NCBI GenBank assembly: GCA_004292955.1
Contig: RDXX01000012.1
Coordinates: 1 to 64,000, forward strand
Reading direction: 5' to 3'
Origin: Oscillatoriales cyanobacterium
Lineage (GTDB): Bacteria; Cyanobacteriota; Cyanobacteriia; Cyanobacteriales; Microcoleaceae
Length of the DNA: 64,000 nucleotides
Shown: positions 27,283 through 35,828 of the stretch, in pieces
Position numbering within the stretch: position 1 is the stretch's first letter
Layout of the letters: every line of letters starts with the position of its first letter
Translations under genes and position numbers: made by a program
The notes under the pieces: generated by a model
Database searches by the model: none
What the model was told of the DNA's origin: nothing
Seen by the model: only the letters and a program-made list of their open reading frames with translations

Positions 27283-28425
27283 ATGAAAGAAAGGTATCAA
27301 TTCCGTATCTACCCGACCGACCAACAACGACAGAGCTTGGCTCAGTTGTTTGGTTGCGTCCGGGTTGTCTGGAATGATGCCTTAGCTTTAAGCAAAGCTA
27401 GTAAATACCCAGGGTACAACAGCTTAGCTAAAACTCTCACCTCAACTAAAAAGACCGAGGAAAGGCAATGGCTTAACGATGTTTCCTCAGTCCCTTTGCA
27501 ACAGTCTCTTAAGCAATTAGAGGCTGCTTACAAAAACTATTTTGACTTCCTGAAAGGGAAAAGGAAAGGCAAAAAACTCGGGCAACCCAAATTCAAAAAA
27601 AGGACTAACAGTCAATCTGCAACTTTTGTTAAATCAGGCTTTTCTGTCAAAGGTAAGTCTGTATATTTGGCAAAGATTGGAAATGTTAACCCCATATGGT
27701 CTAGAGAATTGCCGTCTGAGCCGAGTTCCGTCACAGTAATTAAAGACTGTGCCGACCGCTATTTCCTAAGCTTTGTAGTAGAAGTTCAACCCATCAGTAT
27801 TGACGCCAAAAACCAAAGCGTCGGCATTGATTTAGGAATTAAAACTTTGGCAGTAATGAGTAACGGGGAAACAGCGCACAGCCCTAGCTATAAAAAGTTA
27901 GATCGCAAAATTCGCAAACTACAGCGCAAGTTAGCACGTCAACAGAAAGACTCAAAACGTCGCCATAAAACCAGGATTCAAATAGCCAAAACACACAATC
28001 AAATTGCCGACTTGCGTAAAGACTTTCTACATAAACTATCAACCAAAATAGTAAGTGAAAACCAAACTATTATCTTGGAAGATTTGAATGTATCGGGTCT
28101 GGTCAAAAACCGCAAACTTGCCAGGGCAATTAGTCAACAAGGCTGGTACGAATTTAGAGCTTTGTGTGAGGCTAAATCCGACAAGTACGGCAGAGAATTT
28201 AGAGTAATTAGTCGCTGGGAACCTACCAGCCAAGTGTGCTCAAGCTGTGGCTTTAAGTGGGGAAAATTGGATCTAAAAGTCCGAACTGTTCAATGCTTGA
28301 ATTGCGGAACTGAGCACGATCGAGATGAAAACGCAGCTAAGAATATAGAAAAAGTCGGCACCGGGCATGGGCACGACTATAAACGGGCACGGATCGACCG
28401 TAAGACTACCTCGGTAGCAAGTTGA
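27283..28425 (+). CDS. tnpB: TnpB family RNA-guided endonuclease
   Basis: 380 residues. The N-terminus is YQFRIYPTDQQRQSLAQLFG (helix-turn-helix region), followed by the RuvC parts GIDLGIKTLAVMS (Asp), LEDLNVSGLVKNRKLARAIS (Glu) and DRDENAAKNI (Asp), with a zinc finger CSSCGFKWG...CLNCG. All catalytic residues are present. A TATAATAG-like box lies 30 bp before the ATG. It differs clearly from the two other TnpB proteins of the window (shorter, different lid sequence) although the element ends are of the same type. Cargo is limited to this one gene. Confidence 0.94.
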   Translation: MKERYQFRIYPTDQQRQSLAQLFGCVRVVWNDALALSKASKYPGYNSLAKTLTSTKKTEERQWLNDVSSVPLQQSLKQLEAAYKNYFDFLKGKRKGKKLGQPKFKKRTNSQSATFVKSGFSVKGKSVYLAKIGNVNPIWSRELPSEPSSVTVIKDCADRYFLSFVVEVQPISIDAKNQSVGIDLGIKTLAVMSNGETAHSPSYKKLDRKIRKLQRKLARQQKDSKRRHKTRIQIAKTHNQIADLRKDFLHKLSTKIVSENQTIILEDLNVSGLVKNRKLARAISQQGWYEFRALCEAKSDKYGREFRVISRWEPTSQVCSSCGFKWGKLDLKVRTVQCLNCGTEHDRDENAAKNIEKVGTGHGHDYKRARIDRKTTSVAS

Positions 28426-28473
28426 AATGATGTGTCAAGAATCCCCGTCGCTTCAGCGCGGGGAGTATGTCAA
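28330..28473 (+). ncRNA. Candidate TnpB omega-RNA scaffold (copy 2)
   Basis: It covers the 3' end of tnpB and the right end. The terminal hairpin CCCCG-TCGCTTCAGCG-CGGGG (28443-28463) is followed by AGTATGTCAA at the element boundary; a guide RNA would continue into CGCGCTGCACCTAATC of the lysozyme remnant. The 5' limit is a guess. Confidence 0.45.
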
Positions 28474-28575
28474 CGCGCTGCACCTAATCAAAACCAGGCT
28501 TTAGATTGGCTGGAAAAACAAGTCTCGCCAGCAACTCTATCGGAGTTTCTTCGCAGGTGGCAGAATCCCAAATGA
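28474..28575 (+). pseudogene. Detached 3' end of the lysozyme gene
   Basis: 33 codons plus TGA encode RAAPNQNQALDWLEKQVSPA and TLSEFLRRWQNPK, a third copy of the module seen twice in the lysozyme C-terminus (EQDQALDWLQKQISPAVIAE). It has no start of its own. Joined to codon 396 of the upstream gene it gives a 429-residue ancestral protein. Confidence 0.88.
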
Positions 28576-29007
28576 TTTGAGATTAATTCCACAGATGAAT
28601 CTGGTTTAAGTGTTCTGAAATTAGGTCGATCGCAGATTTTAGGCAGATGTAACCGACGATGCAACGCAGATGTATTTCAAGATAGTTTCCGAATGAGTGC
28701 AAGAAGTCTCTTTGAGAATTAACTCGACTCAAATCTCCCCTTCTCCCCCTCTCCCCTTCTCCCCCTCTCCATCGAACATAACAGACAATCTAGGCGCTAC
28801 AGCTTACTCTCATCTTTGACGGTAAGAGAATTATCTGATAAAGTTATAGCCAATATCAACGTTTTTTAATTTTATTCACAAAAATCCAGGGCAGTGGCGA
28901 GTTTGTGCCAGCGTCAAGTATAGCGCCTGCAATCAAATCACCCCCGATCGCGCTTTTAAATCTTTTAAATTTTAAAACCGAGCGGGCAGCCTGTAACAAT
29001 CATATCT
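28576..29007. other. Spacer before the antiporter gene
   Basis: Contains CTTCTCCCCCTCTCC repeats (28738-28768). No gene or clear promoter is seen. Confidence 0.45.
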
Positions 29008-30966
29008 ATGGAAATCCCCTTTAACATCACCCTGTTGATGGTCATGACCGTCACCTGTGGTATCAGCGCTCAAGTTCTGGCCGCTTATCTGAAAGTTCCG
29101 GCGATCGTATTTTTGCTGCTATTCGGTATTTTAGCAGGCCCGGATTGCCTCGGACTGTTGCACCCCAATCTGTTGGGCAGCGGTTTAGAAGTTATGGTGT
29201 CTCTTTCAGTAGCCTTAATTCTGTTTGAAGGCGGCTTGAATTTGGAATTGCGAGATTTAGGCAAAGTTTCCGGTAGCATTCGCAATTTAGTTACTTTCGG
29301 CACTTTAATTACGCTCATTGGCGGCGGAATGGCAGCACACTGGTTGGGGGAATTTCCCTGGCCGATCGCATTTCTGTATGCTTCCCTAGTCGTCGTCACA
29401 GGCCCGACAGTCATTGGCCCGTTGCTCAAACAAGTATCCGTTGACAAACAAGTCGCCGCCTTGCTAGAAGCCGAAGGCGTTTTAATCGATCCAGTCGGAG
29501 CAATTTTGGCGGTATTGGTACTGAATATTATCTTAAACGGCAATGCTGATTTATTGGTCTTGTTCCGAGATTTAATCGTGCGGCTTTTGGTTGGCGCAGT
29601 CGTCGGAGTTGCCGGAGGGTGGCTGCTGGGATTCATTCTCAAGCGATCGCAATTTCTCTCAGAAGACTTGAAAAACCTAGTAGTTTTAGCAGGTTTGTGG
29701 GGATTGTTCGGCTTATCAGAAGAACTCCGCAGCGAATCAGGACTGATGGCAACAGTCCTCTCCGGCATCGTCCTCAGAGCGGCTGCTGTGCCGGAAGAAC
29801 GGCTGCTCAGGAGGTTCAAAGGTCAACTCACAGTCCTCGCCATCTCCGTCCTGTTCGTGTTGCTGGCGGCCGATTTATCCCTCGCTAGTGTAGTTGCGCT
29901 CGGTTGGGGAAGTTTGTTTACAGTTTTAGCCTTAATGTGGGTAGTGCGGCCGATCAATGTGTGGCTGTGCACTTGGAACAGCGGCCTGAACTGGCGGCAA
30001 AAATTATTTGCTTGCTGGGTAGCGCCGAGGGGAATTGTCTCAGCGTCGATCGCCTCTTTATTTGCCATCTTGCTCACCCAGCGCGGCATCAACGGCGGCG
30101 ACTCAATTAAAGCCTTAGTTTTCCTGACAATTATTATGACTGTTTTCGTACAAGGGCTGACAGCGGGATGGATAGCTCAACTGTTAGGAGTCACCTCAAA
30201 ATCAGCAACAGGTGCAGCAATTGTCGGGTCAAATCCTTTAAGCAGATTAATTGCTCGCTTATTTCAAGAACGCGGAGAATCAGTCGCAATTATCGACACC
30301 AATCCGGAAGCTTGCGCGCAAGCAGAAAGAGAAGGTTTGCGAGTATTTTTGAGTAGCGCTCTCGACCATAGCGTGTTAGAAGAAGCCGGACTCGATTCGA
30401 TGGGAACATTTTTGGCAATGACTAACAACGGCGAGGTAAACTTAGTATTAGCTCAGCGAGCAGCCGAGGAGTTTGCACCGCCGAGGGTTTTGGCATTATT
30501 CCCCAAAGACCCGCAAGCAAATGCGCCTGCAAATAATAGTAAAATTAATCAAGCCTTTGTCTCGGATTTGTCGCTGAAGGATTGGAACGAATATTTGACC
30601 GACAGCGAAGTAAAATTAGGGGAAACCGAGTTAAACAGCGAGGGATTGCAATTTCAGATTGCTCACTTGCAAGCTTTGGTGCAAGCCGGGGAGTTGGCGC
30701 CGCTGCTACTTGAAAGACAAGGATACTTGCAAGTTGTGTCGGCAACAGAGATTTGGCAAGCGGGCGATCGCATTATTTATTTGCTCTACGATCCTACACC
30801 AAAATTGTTAAAAAGATTGTCCGGTTCGTCCAACTCTCGCTTGACTTTGGAAAAGCATCAGGTAGTTGAAGAAGTGCCGATTCCTGCTCCGGTTTTAGAG
30901 AATGTTTTGGAGGAATCTATAATTGAAAAGGAAGCAGAAGTTTTGCTACCACCTGTTTCGCGGTAG
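29008..30966 (+). CDS. Cation:proton antiporter (CPA1-like) with TrkA-N type cytoplasmic domain
   Basis: 652 residues. About twelve membrane helices (residues 5-395) include the Na+/H+ exchanger signatures FLLLFGILAGPDCLGLLHP, LFEGGLNLELRDLG, the ion-site segment LEAEGVLIDPVGAILAVLVL and WVAPRGIVSASIASLFAILL. From about 405 a Rossmann-like TrkA-N domain begins (AAIVGSNPLSRLIARLFQER, then VAIIDTNPEAC), and a TrkA-C-like region (GDRIIYLLY) lies near 600. It should exchange Na+ or K+ for protons at the plasma or thylakoid membrane, gated by a nucleotide. Which ion cannot be told. It stands alone and overlaps the convergent small gene at its 3' end by 21 bp. Confidence 0.92.
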   Translation: MEIPFNITLLMVMTVTCGISAQVLAAYLKVPAIVFLLLFGILAGPDCLGLLHPNLLGSGLEVMVSLSVALILFEGGLNLELRDLGKVSGSIRNLVTFGTLITLIGGGMAAHWLGEFPWPIAFLYASLVVVTGPTVIGPLLKQVSVDKQVAALLEAEGVLIDPVGAILAVLVLNIILNGNADLLVLFRDLIVRLLVGAVVGVAGGWLLGFILKRSQFLSEDLKNLVVLAGLWGLFGLSEELRSESGLMATVLSGIVLRAAAVPEERLLRRFKGQLTVLAISVLFVLLAADLSLASVVALGWGSLFTVLALMWVVRPINVWLCTWNSGLNWRQKLFACWVAPRGIVSASIASLFAILLTQRGINGGDSIKALVFLTIIMTVFVQGLTAGWIAQLLGVTSKSATGAAIVGSNPLSRLIARLFQERGESVAIIDTNPEACAQAEREGLRVFLSSALDHSVLEEAGLDSMGTFLAMTNNGEVNLVLAQRAAEEFAPPRVLALFPKDPQANAPANNSKINQAFVSDLSLKDWNEYLTDSEVKLGETELNSEGLQFQIAHLQALVQAGELAPLLLERQGYLQVVSATEIWQAGDRIIYLLYDPTPKLLKRLSGSSNSRLTLEKHQVVEEVPIPAPVLENVLEESIIEKEAEVLLPPVSR

Positions 30967-31425
30967 GGACAGAGAGGGAGAAGAAGAGAGAGGGAGAACA
31001 GGAGAGAGGGAGAAGGGGAAAGAGGGAGAAGGGGAAAGAGGGAGAGGATTGTTGATATGCGATCGAAATACACAATTTGGCGGTACGGGAGGTTGACTTT
31101 TTTGTACAGATTCCGACTGCACTCTTTGCTGTGCCACTCTCATCGCGGAATCCCACAAATTTTTGTTGCGGACTCTTTCATCCGGGTCGATAATTCCTGC
31201 ATCTTTCAATACCTCTGTCAGCAATTTCCACAAATGATAAGCAACGTATCGCCCTAAGTAGCATATTTGATAGTTCCGCGCGATCGCATAATTATTCTTG
31301 ATTTCTTGGTATGTCAAACCATTTAAAACTCCTTGAATAATTTCTCGCTGTAAGCCGTTCAATGGTTCGCCTCTCTTTTCCTTTACCAGGTTATCTAGAA
31401 TGTTTGTAGCTGATTCTGCATTCAT
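30946..31425 (-). pseudogene. N-terminal HTH domain of a vWA-MoxR-associated/NB-ARC-type protein with a repeat-derived tail
   Basis: 159 residues. Residues 1-90 (SATNILDNLVKEKRGEPLNG, LQREIIQGVLNGLTYQEI, then YHLWKLLTEVLK) match the helix-turn-helix module that usually begins large cyanobacterial NB-ARC, CHAT or WD40 proteins. Here it is followed by PLPLSPSPSFPFSLSP-type sequence encoded by GGGAGAAGGGG repeats, and no effector domain exists downstream. It appears to be a truncated gene whose frame was extended by repeats until it met the antiporter stop. A working small HTH protein cannot be excluded. Confidence 0.65.
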
Positions 31426-31440
31426 AAAGTTACGCGGTAA

Positions 31441-31514
31441 GTTGACGGTTGACGGTTGACAGTTGACAGTTGACAGTTGACAGTTGACAGTTGACAGTTG
31501 ACAGTTGACAGTTG
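31441..31514. repeat. STRR heptamer array (TTGACAG)
   Basis: Ten tandem copies of GTTGACA in the sense opposite to the array at 25247. Confidence 0.9.
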
Positions 31515-32025
31515 ATTTAGGATTACTTAAATCTTAAGCAACCCAGATGGGAAATTCATTCGTTCTACCCGCAGAGTTGATGAGGTATGAGGTGCAAGAT
31601 TAATTGCGGGAAGGTGCAAGGTAGGTGAATGTGTAGGATAGGATATTTTATGTCTATGTGGTACACACAATCTGGCGATCGCCAATCCACAAAAAACGCG
31701 ATCGCACATTTCTCTCAAATTCGATCGCCCTGAAACCGACCGAAAATTTGTCTGCTTTGTGGCACGGCCCGCCGGGGGTTGAAACCCCCGTCTCATATCA
31801 ATTCCGGTTGCACGACCTATGATATAGAGGAGACGGCAGTGCCGTGTCCCTACCCCAGATTTATTGTAGGGACACGGCACTGCCGTCTCCTAATTTCGGC
31901 TACTAATAATTCCGATGCTAACGGATTTGATATAACGGACTAACCAATCAAATTCGATCGCACATCCACAAAAAACCCGATCGCACATTTAAATAGGATT
32001 TGGGATGAGTTTCTTAGGAGAATTA
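31515..32025. other. Gene-free stretch with perfect inverted repeat
   Basis: No supported gene. It holds the 62-bp hairpin at 31829-31890 and several GATCGCACATT segments. Confidence 0.5.
31829..31890. repeat. Perfect 25-bp inverted repeat (GGAGACGGCAGTGCCGTGTC...)
   Basis: GGAGACGGCAGTGCCGTGTC plus CCTAC at 31829-31853 is fully complementary to 31866-31890 across a 12-nt loop. Such long perfect hairpins are typical of palindromic mobile repeats in cyanobacteria; it lies too far from any gene end to be a terminator. Confidence 0.85.
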
Positions 32026-32312
32026 TTATTCAGCCTCCCCAATCAAAGTAAATGCCGCCCAATTTCGCGGCTGGGGATGAGTTTTCATCGTGGTTAGCAT
32101 TGCCTGCCGTAAAGCCTGTGCTTTGTCGGGATTACTTTGCAAGTTTCGATAAAATGCCTGCATCAATTCGGATGTCGGCGCATCAGGAACCGCCCATAAA
32201 GAAACAATTGCACTCGGCACTCCTGCCGAAATCAAAGCACGCGATAAGCCAATCACTCCATCCCCGGTAATTCTGCCTTCTCCAGTGTTGCAGGCACTTA
32301 AAACAACTAATA
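32026..32312 (-). pseudogene. C-terminal fragment of a CHAT-domain protein
   Basis: About 95 residues: MVLVVLSACNTGEGRITGDG with the catalytic-type Cys of CHAT (caspase-like) peptidases, then VIGLSRALISAGVPSAIVSL and WAVPDAPTSELMQAFYRNL. The His half of the dyad and everything upstream (normally TPR repeats) are missing: the sequence is cut at the end of a MITE-like repeat, and beyond that lies an IscB element. CHAT proteins are proteases or scaffolds in signalling and defence. In cyanobacteria they are often next to DUF928 and CHASE2 genes, as would be the case here without the insertions. Confidence 0.85.
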
Positions 32313-32415
32313 CCATTTTTCTAAAGATCCGATAGAGATCGAACACGACAAGACATTGTAATTTATACACTTTCCCTGTTTGCCAAAGTCTGTCATAACT
32401 TAAAAAAAATGGTAT
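32310..32415. mobile_element. MITE-like element inside the CHAT gene
   Basis: ATACCATTTTT at 32310 and AAAAATGGTAT ending at 32415 form terminal inverted repeats around 85 bp of AT-rich DNA. It abuts the CHAT coding sequence exactly at the break and shares its end with the element at 2541. Confidence 0.55.
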
Positions 32416-32439
32416 AACATCCGTAGTTTGAGCAACAAC

Positions 32440-32703
32440 CGGGAGTAAGGAACCCCACGCTTAAAAGCGGGGGCTTTTGGAAAGTCCGGCTCGTTTCGAG
32501 CGGTTCGAGAAGAAAGCCCGAACCTTACCAGAGACAGGATTAGACCTACGTTTTTAGAGTCATGATACCGGAAAATCCGTCGCTAGTTTTCCGCTCTATC
32601 GCTAAAAGTTAAACAGGCTTAACGGGGTTAAACCAGTGCTTTTGGCATAACAAGCTCATAAAACATTCAAGGGAGCGAACTTTACCCAGCAATGGAGGAC
32701 TTT
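32440..32703 (+). ncRNA. Candidate IscB omega-RNA (HEARO-type)
   Basis: 260 nt without a reading frame, rich in paired segments: CCCCACGCTT/AAGCGGGGG at the 5' side, GGCTCGTTTCGAGC-type stem (about 32485-32500) and GGCTTAACGGGGTTAAACC near the 3' side. The region ends at the ribosome binding site of iscB. The position immediately upstream of iscB is the family rule; the folding was judged by eye. Confidence 0.55.
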
Positions 32704-33978
32704 ATGTCTAATTTTGTTTTTGTACTTGATAGTCACAAGCAACCGCTCAATCCAATCCGCCCAGGAATGGCTCGTAAATTGCTAACCACTGGCAAAGCTG
32801 CTGTTTTCAAAAGATATCCATTCACGATAATACTCAAGGTAGAGATAACAGCACCCCAGGAACCAATCACTCTTAAATTAGACCCTGGCTCCAAAACCAC
32901 GGGAATTGCATTAGTCCAAGGAAAAAATGTAATCTTTGGTGCAGAACTAACTCACCGAGGTCAATCAATTAAAGCCAGTTTGGAGTCTCGCCGTTCACTG
33001 CGTAGAGGCAGGAGAAGTCGCCATACTCGTTATCGAAAAGCAAGATTTCTAAATAGAACTCGTTCTAAAGGATGGCTGGCTCCAAGCCTACAACATCGTG
33101 TTGAAACAACCCTGACATGGGTAACTAGATTAATGAAGGTCGCCCCCATTAGTTTCATTGTTCAAGAACTTGTGCGATTCGACTTACAACAACTAGAAAA
33201 TCCAGAGATTAGTGGATTAGAATACCAGCAAGGCATTTTATGTGGTTACGAAATCCGCGAATATTTGCTGAATAAATGGGACAGAAAATGCGCGTATTGT
33301 GGAGTTGCTGATACACCATTACAAATCGAGCATATTCATCCCAAAGCAAAAGGCGGTTCTGATCGTATTTCTAATCTTTGCCTTGCTTGCGAGAATTGTA
33401 ATACTCGGAAGGGAACTCAAGACATTGAGCAATTCCTCTCCAAGAAGCCAGATGTTTTGAAGAAGATTCTATCTCAAGCAAAACGTCCTTTAAAAGACGC
33501 AACAGTAGTTAATTCAACTCGCTGGGCGTTATTTAACCGACTCCGCATGACTGGCTTACCAGTTTCTACTGGCAGTGGTGGCTTGACAAAATTCAATCGC
33601 ACTCGTTTGCAGCTACCTAAATCCCACTGGTTAGATGCTGCTTGTGTAGGCAAAGTCGAAGAATTGAAAGTGCTAACTTTTCAACCGCTGCTAATCAAGG
33701 CAACAGGACACGGTACGCGACAGATGTGCGGCACAAATAAGTTTGGCTTCCCAATTCGTCACAAGTCGAGAAAGCAAATTCATTTCGGTTTTCAAACTGG
33801 CGATATTATCAACGCGACAGTCACCGCAGGCAAAAAAGTCGGATCTTATGTAGGACGAATCCTTTGCCGTGCATCCGGTTCGTTCGATATCGCCACAATG
33901 AAGGGAAGAGTAGCAGGAATTAGTCACAAATATTGCCAATCTATTCACAAAAAAGATGGCTATTCCTATGGAGTTTAA
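32704..33978 (+). CDS. iscB: IscB RNA-guided endonuclease (RuvC + HNH), copy 2
   Basis: 424 residues. Domains in order: PLMP N-terminus (NFVFVLDSHKQPLNPI), RuvC-I LKLDPGSKTTGIAL (Asp), bridge helix RRSLRRGRRSRHTRYRKARF, RuvC-II VQELVRFDLQQLENPEISG (Glu), HNH domain with CAYCG, IEHIHPKAKGGS (His) and CENCN, and RuvC-III SHWLDAACVG. The start at 32704 is chosen over 32692 because GGAGG lies 5 nt upstream of it and the family begins at this residue. It is clearly homologous to the copy at 4835 but diverged throughout, so the two were probably separate arrivals. It lies between the CHAT fragment and the broken DUF928 gene. Confidence 0.94.
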   Translation: MSNFVFVLDSHKQPLNPIRPGMARKLLTTGKAAVFKRYPFTIILKVEITAPQEPITLKLDPGSKTTGIALVQGKNVIFGAELTHRGQSIKASLESRRSLRRGRRSRHTRYRKARFLNRTRSKGWLAPSLQHRVETTLTWVTRLMKVAPISFIVQELVRFDLQQLENPEISGLEYQQGILCGYEIREYLLNKWDRKCAYCGVADTPLQIEHIHPKAKGGSDRISNLCLACENCNTRKGTQDIEQFLSKKPDVLKKILSQAKRPLKDATVVNSTRWALFNRLRMTGLPVSTGSGGLTKFNRTRLQLPKSHWLDAACVGKVEELKVLTFQPLLIKATGHGTRQMCGTNKFGFPIRHKSRKQIHFGFQTGDIINATVTAGKKVGSYVGRILCRASGSFDIATMKGRVAGISHKYCQSIHKKDGYSYGV

Positions 33979-34173
33979 TTCAAGGCGACTGAAGTCGCAG
34001 CCGCTTTCCTCCCCATGTCTAAAGCCAGGGGCTTCTCGCTCGTTTTTTGGTGAAAAATGCGGAGGAATGTAAAAAACAACAGATAAAAAGCAAAAGGCGA
34101 GGGGAAACAGGAAGCCCGATCGCACCTCACAATTGAATTTAAACAGTTTTAGCGAGAAAGGCTGCATGGGATT

Positions 34174-34924
34174 TTAGGGTTTGGGTTGCGGGAGTTGGCG
34201 TTGTTGTTCGATCGCTCTTATTTGCTTCAATCGATCGCTCCAATCTTTCAAAGGTTGGGCTTCCGAATTAGCCAGAGAATCTAGCAATTCCAGCACAGCC
34301 GCTTGATTTTGAGAAGTCTCAGAGGCTTTGCGCGCTTCGGCGATCGCGTCATACCACAGCCCAGCCTTGGCATACAAGTCGATCCGCTGTTGGGGAGTTG
34401 GCGCGGCTGCAAGTTGAGTTTGCAACGATTCAGCAGGCTGCACCACTTGGATTTCTGCCGTCGCCACCACATTCCGCGAAGGAACATTCCGATCGCACAG
34501 CAACGCCCCACTGATAGGATTGCCCGATCGACAGTGGAGGCAGATTTGCCGGCAAAGCAACGGACATGATTCCTGGCTGACTCTCCATCTCGGTTCTGTA
34601 GAGTAGTTGGCCCGATCGAGTAAACAGCCTCAATTGCAACGGACGAGAAGTGCGATCGGGTACAAACCAGGTAAAAGTCGGATGCCCGGAAATCGTCTGT
34701 CCCATATGGCTAAACGGCACTAAGGCAGTTAATACCGCCGCTGAATCACCTTCACAACTGCCGCCGCGAGTGGTATTCGTGCCCGTTTCTTTCGGTTTAG
34801 AAGGGTTTGGAGGAGGAGTATATTTTGCCAGGGCTGCGATCGGAATCCAGAACGAAACACTCAGGATTAAACTCGCAATTCCCGCAGAGTAAATGGTTCG
34901 ACGCTTCAATCCGTGAGTCATCAT
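34174..34924 (-). pseudogene. DUF928 domain protein, frameshifted
   Basis: Two overlapping frames are both needed. The first (34924 down to 34430) gives a signal peptide (AGIASLILSVSFWIPIAALA), then CEGDSAAVLTALVPFSHMGQ, GHPTFTWFVPDRTSRPLQLR and LPPLSIGQSYQWGVAV. The second (to 34174) continues with LLCDRNVPSRNVVATAEIQV and LAAAPTPQQRIDLYAKAGLW. The shift lies near 34500, at TGGGGCGTTGCTGTGC. A single-base change would restore a protein of about 248 residues, typical of DUF928 exported proteins found beside CHAT and CHASE2 genes. It may be a real mutation or a sequencing error. Confidence 0.82.
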
Positions 34925-35115
34925 CTGAATCCTCTCTGTAACTATTTTCTACGGTAATCGACAATACACAAACATAATAGAGGACTGCCCGCAAACAAGA
35001 CTTGCGGGAAGGTGCAAAGCATTGTTAAAGCGCGATCGCCCCTTCATATAAAGCTATAATCTCGTTAAAGCGCAGATTTTCAATGTCTGTCCACTCCCTT
35101 CTGGCAGAAACAAAC

Positions 35116-35358
35116 ATGATTACGACTCTCAGTAGGCCGTCCTCACTCATTCATGAAATTCAGATTGAAAAGGTGGGAGATTGGACGCTATTCAAATTCA
35201 CTGAATCTCTTCAACTCCGAATGGAAAGCCTGCTAGAAAAAAAGAAGGCGGATCAACTCACTCCAGATGAAGTTACACAACTAGACGCGATCGGAGAGTT
35301 AGATCGGATTTTTACCTATATCAACGCTATGCTTGCTGCCCAAAATGCCAATCAGTGA
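35116..35358 (+). CDS. Small protein of an HNH two-gene cassette
   Basis: 80 residues from ATG 35116 (91 from an upstream ATG at 35083, which lacks a ribosome binding site). It has an amphipathic part (HEIQIEKVGDWTLFKFTESL) and a charged helix (RMESLLEKKKADQLTPDEVT). I do not recognise a named family. Its stop lies inside the following HNH gene (overlap of 14 bp with the start chosen there), so the two are translated together. Such short partners often bind or regulate the following nuclease, but that is only inference. Confidence 0.65.
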   Translation: MITTLSRPSSLIHEIQIEKVGDWTLFKFTESLQLRMESLLEKKKADQLTPDEVTQLDAIGELDRIFTYINAMLAAQNANQ

Positions 35359-35791
35359 TGCAGCCAAACAAGCCATACGCAAAAGAGCCAGCTATTTGTG
35401 TGAATACTGTCATTCGCCAGAACGCCTGAGCGCAAATCGGTTCACATTTGATCATATTATCCCAAAATCTTTGGGTGGCCCCGACGAAATAGATAATCTT
35501 GCACTTGCCTGTCGTCGCTGTAATGAGAGACGGTATAACTTTGTGGCTGGAGTCGATCCAGAAACCCAGGAAATTGTCCCTATTTTCAATCCTCGTCAGC
35601 AGAAGTGGGAGGAACATTTTGTTTGGCTAGACAACGGAGTTGTGATTCAAGGGATTACACCCATCGGTCGAGCAACCTGCATCCGCCTTGATTTAAACGA
35701 TACACGCTATCCAGATGATGATTCTATCCGAGCAACCAGACGATTTTGGATTCAAACGGGGTTGCATCCTCCAGCAAGCGATCTATCCTAG
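35345..35791 (+). CDS. HNH endonuclease
   Basis: 148 residues from ATG 35345 (an earlier ATG at 35333 is possible). RASYLCEYCHSPERLSANRF, FDHIIPKSLGGPDEIDNLAL and ACRRCNERR form an HNH domain with two CxxC zinc pairs and the catalytic His in FDHI. The C-terminal half (VWLDNGVVIQGITPIGRATC) resembles the usual extension of free-standing cyanobacterial HNH proteins. The cassette lies on the plus strand between two minus-strand genes (CHASE2 kinase and DUF928) that elsewhere are neighbours, so it looks inserted. Confidence 0.9.
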   Translation: MPISDAAKQAIRKRASYLCEYCHSPERLSANRFTFDHIIPKSLGGPDEIDNLALACRRCNERRYNFVAGVDPETQEIVPIFNPRQQKWEEHFVWLDNGVVIQGITPIGRATCIRLDLNDTRYPDDDSIRATRRFWIQTGLHPPASDLS

Positions 35792-35828
35792 ATTTTGAAG
35801 ACCCGCACCCACGATCGCTTCTCGAAAA

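Larger units (their letters stand above)
27178..28473 (+). mobile_element. Solo TnpB element, copy 2, inserted in the lysozyme gene
   Basis: 1296 bp. The left end starts GGGTTTAAAACCCCGTCC with the hairpin CCGTCC-TTCTA-GGACGG (27190-27206); the right end is AAGAATCCCCGTCGCTTCAG...GGGGAGTATGTCAA (28436-28473). Removing exactly this interval rejoins the lysozyme frame (ATT|CGC). The flank left of the insertion ends AGAAAATT, like AGAAATT at the copy at 52765. No tnpA. Confidence 0.9.
32430..34045 (+). mobile_element. IscB element (IS200/IS605-related), copy 2
   Basis: The unit comprises the upstream omega-RNA, iscB and a right end with hairpins GCGACT-GA-AGTCGC (33987-34000) and CCCC...GGGG before CTTCTCGC (34011-34038). 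The left hairpin CCCCACGCTTAAAAGCGGGG (32452-32471) is of the same sort. Neither border is set to the base. No tnpA is present. Confidence 0.6.

Noticed and set aside
31527-31880. Minus-strand frame of 117 codons
   Set aside because: It runs through the perfect inverted repeat and a GGGTTTCAACCC-type repeat; composition is not protein-like.
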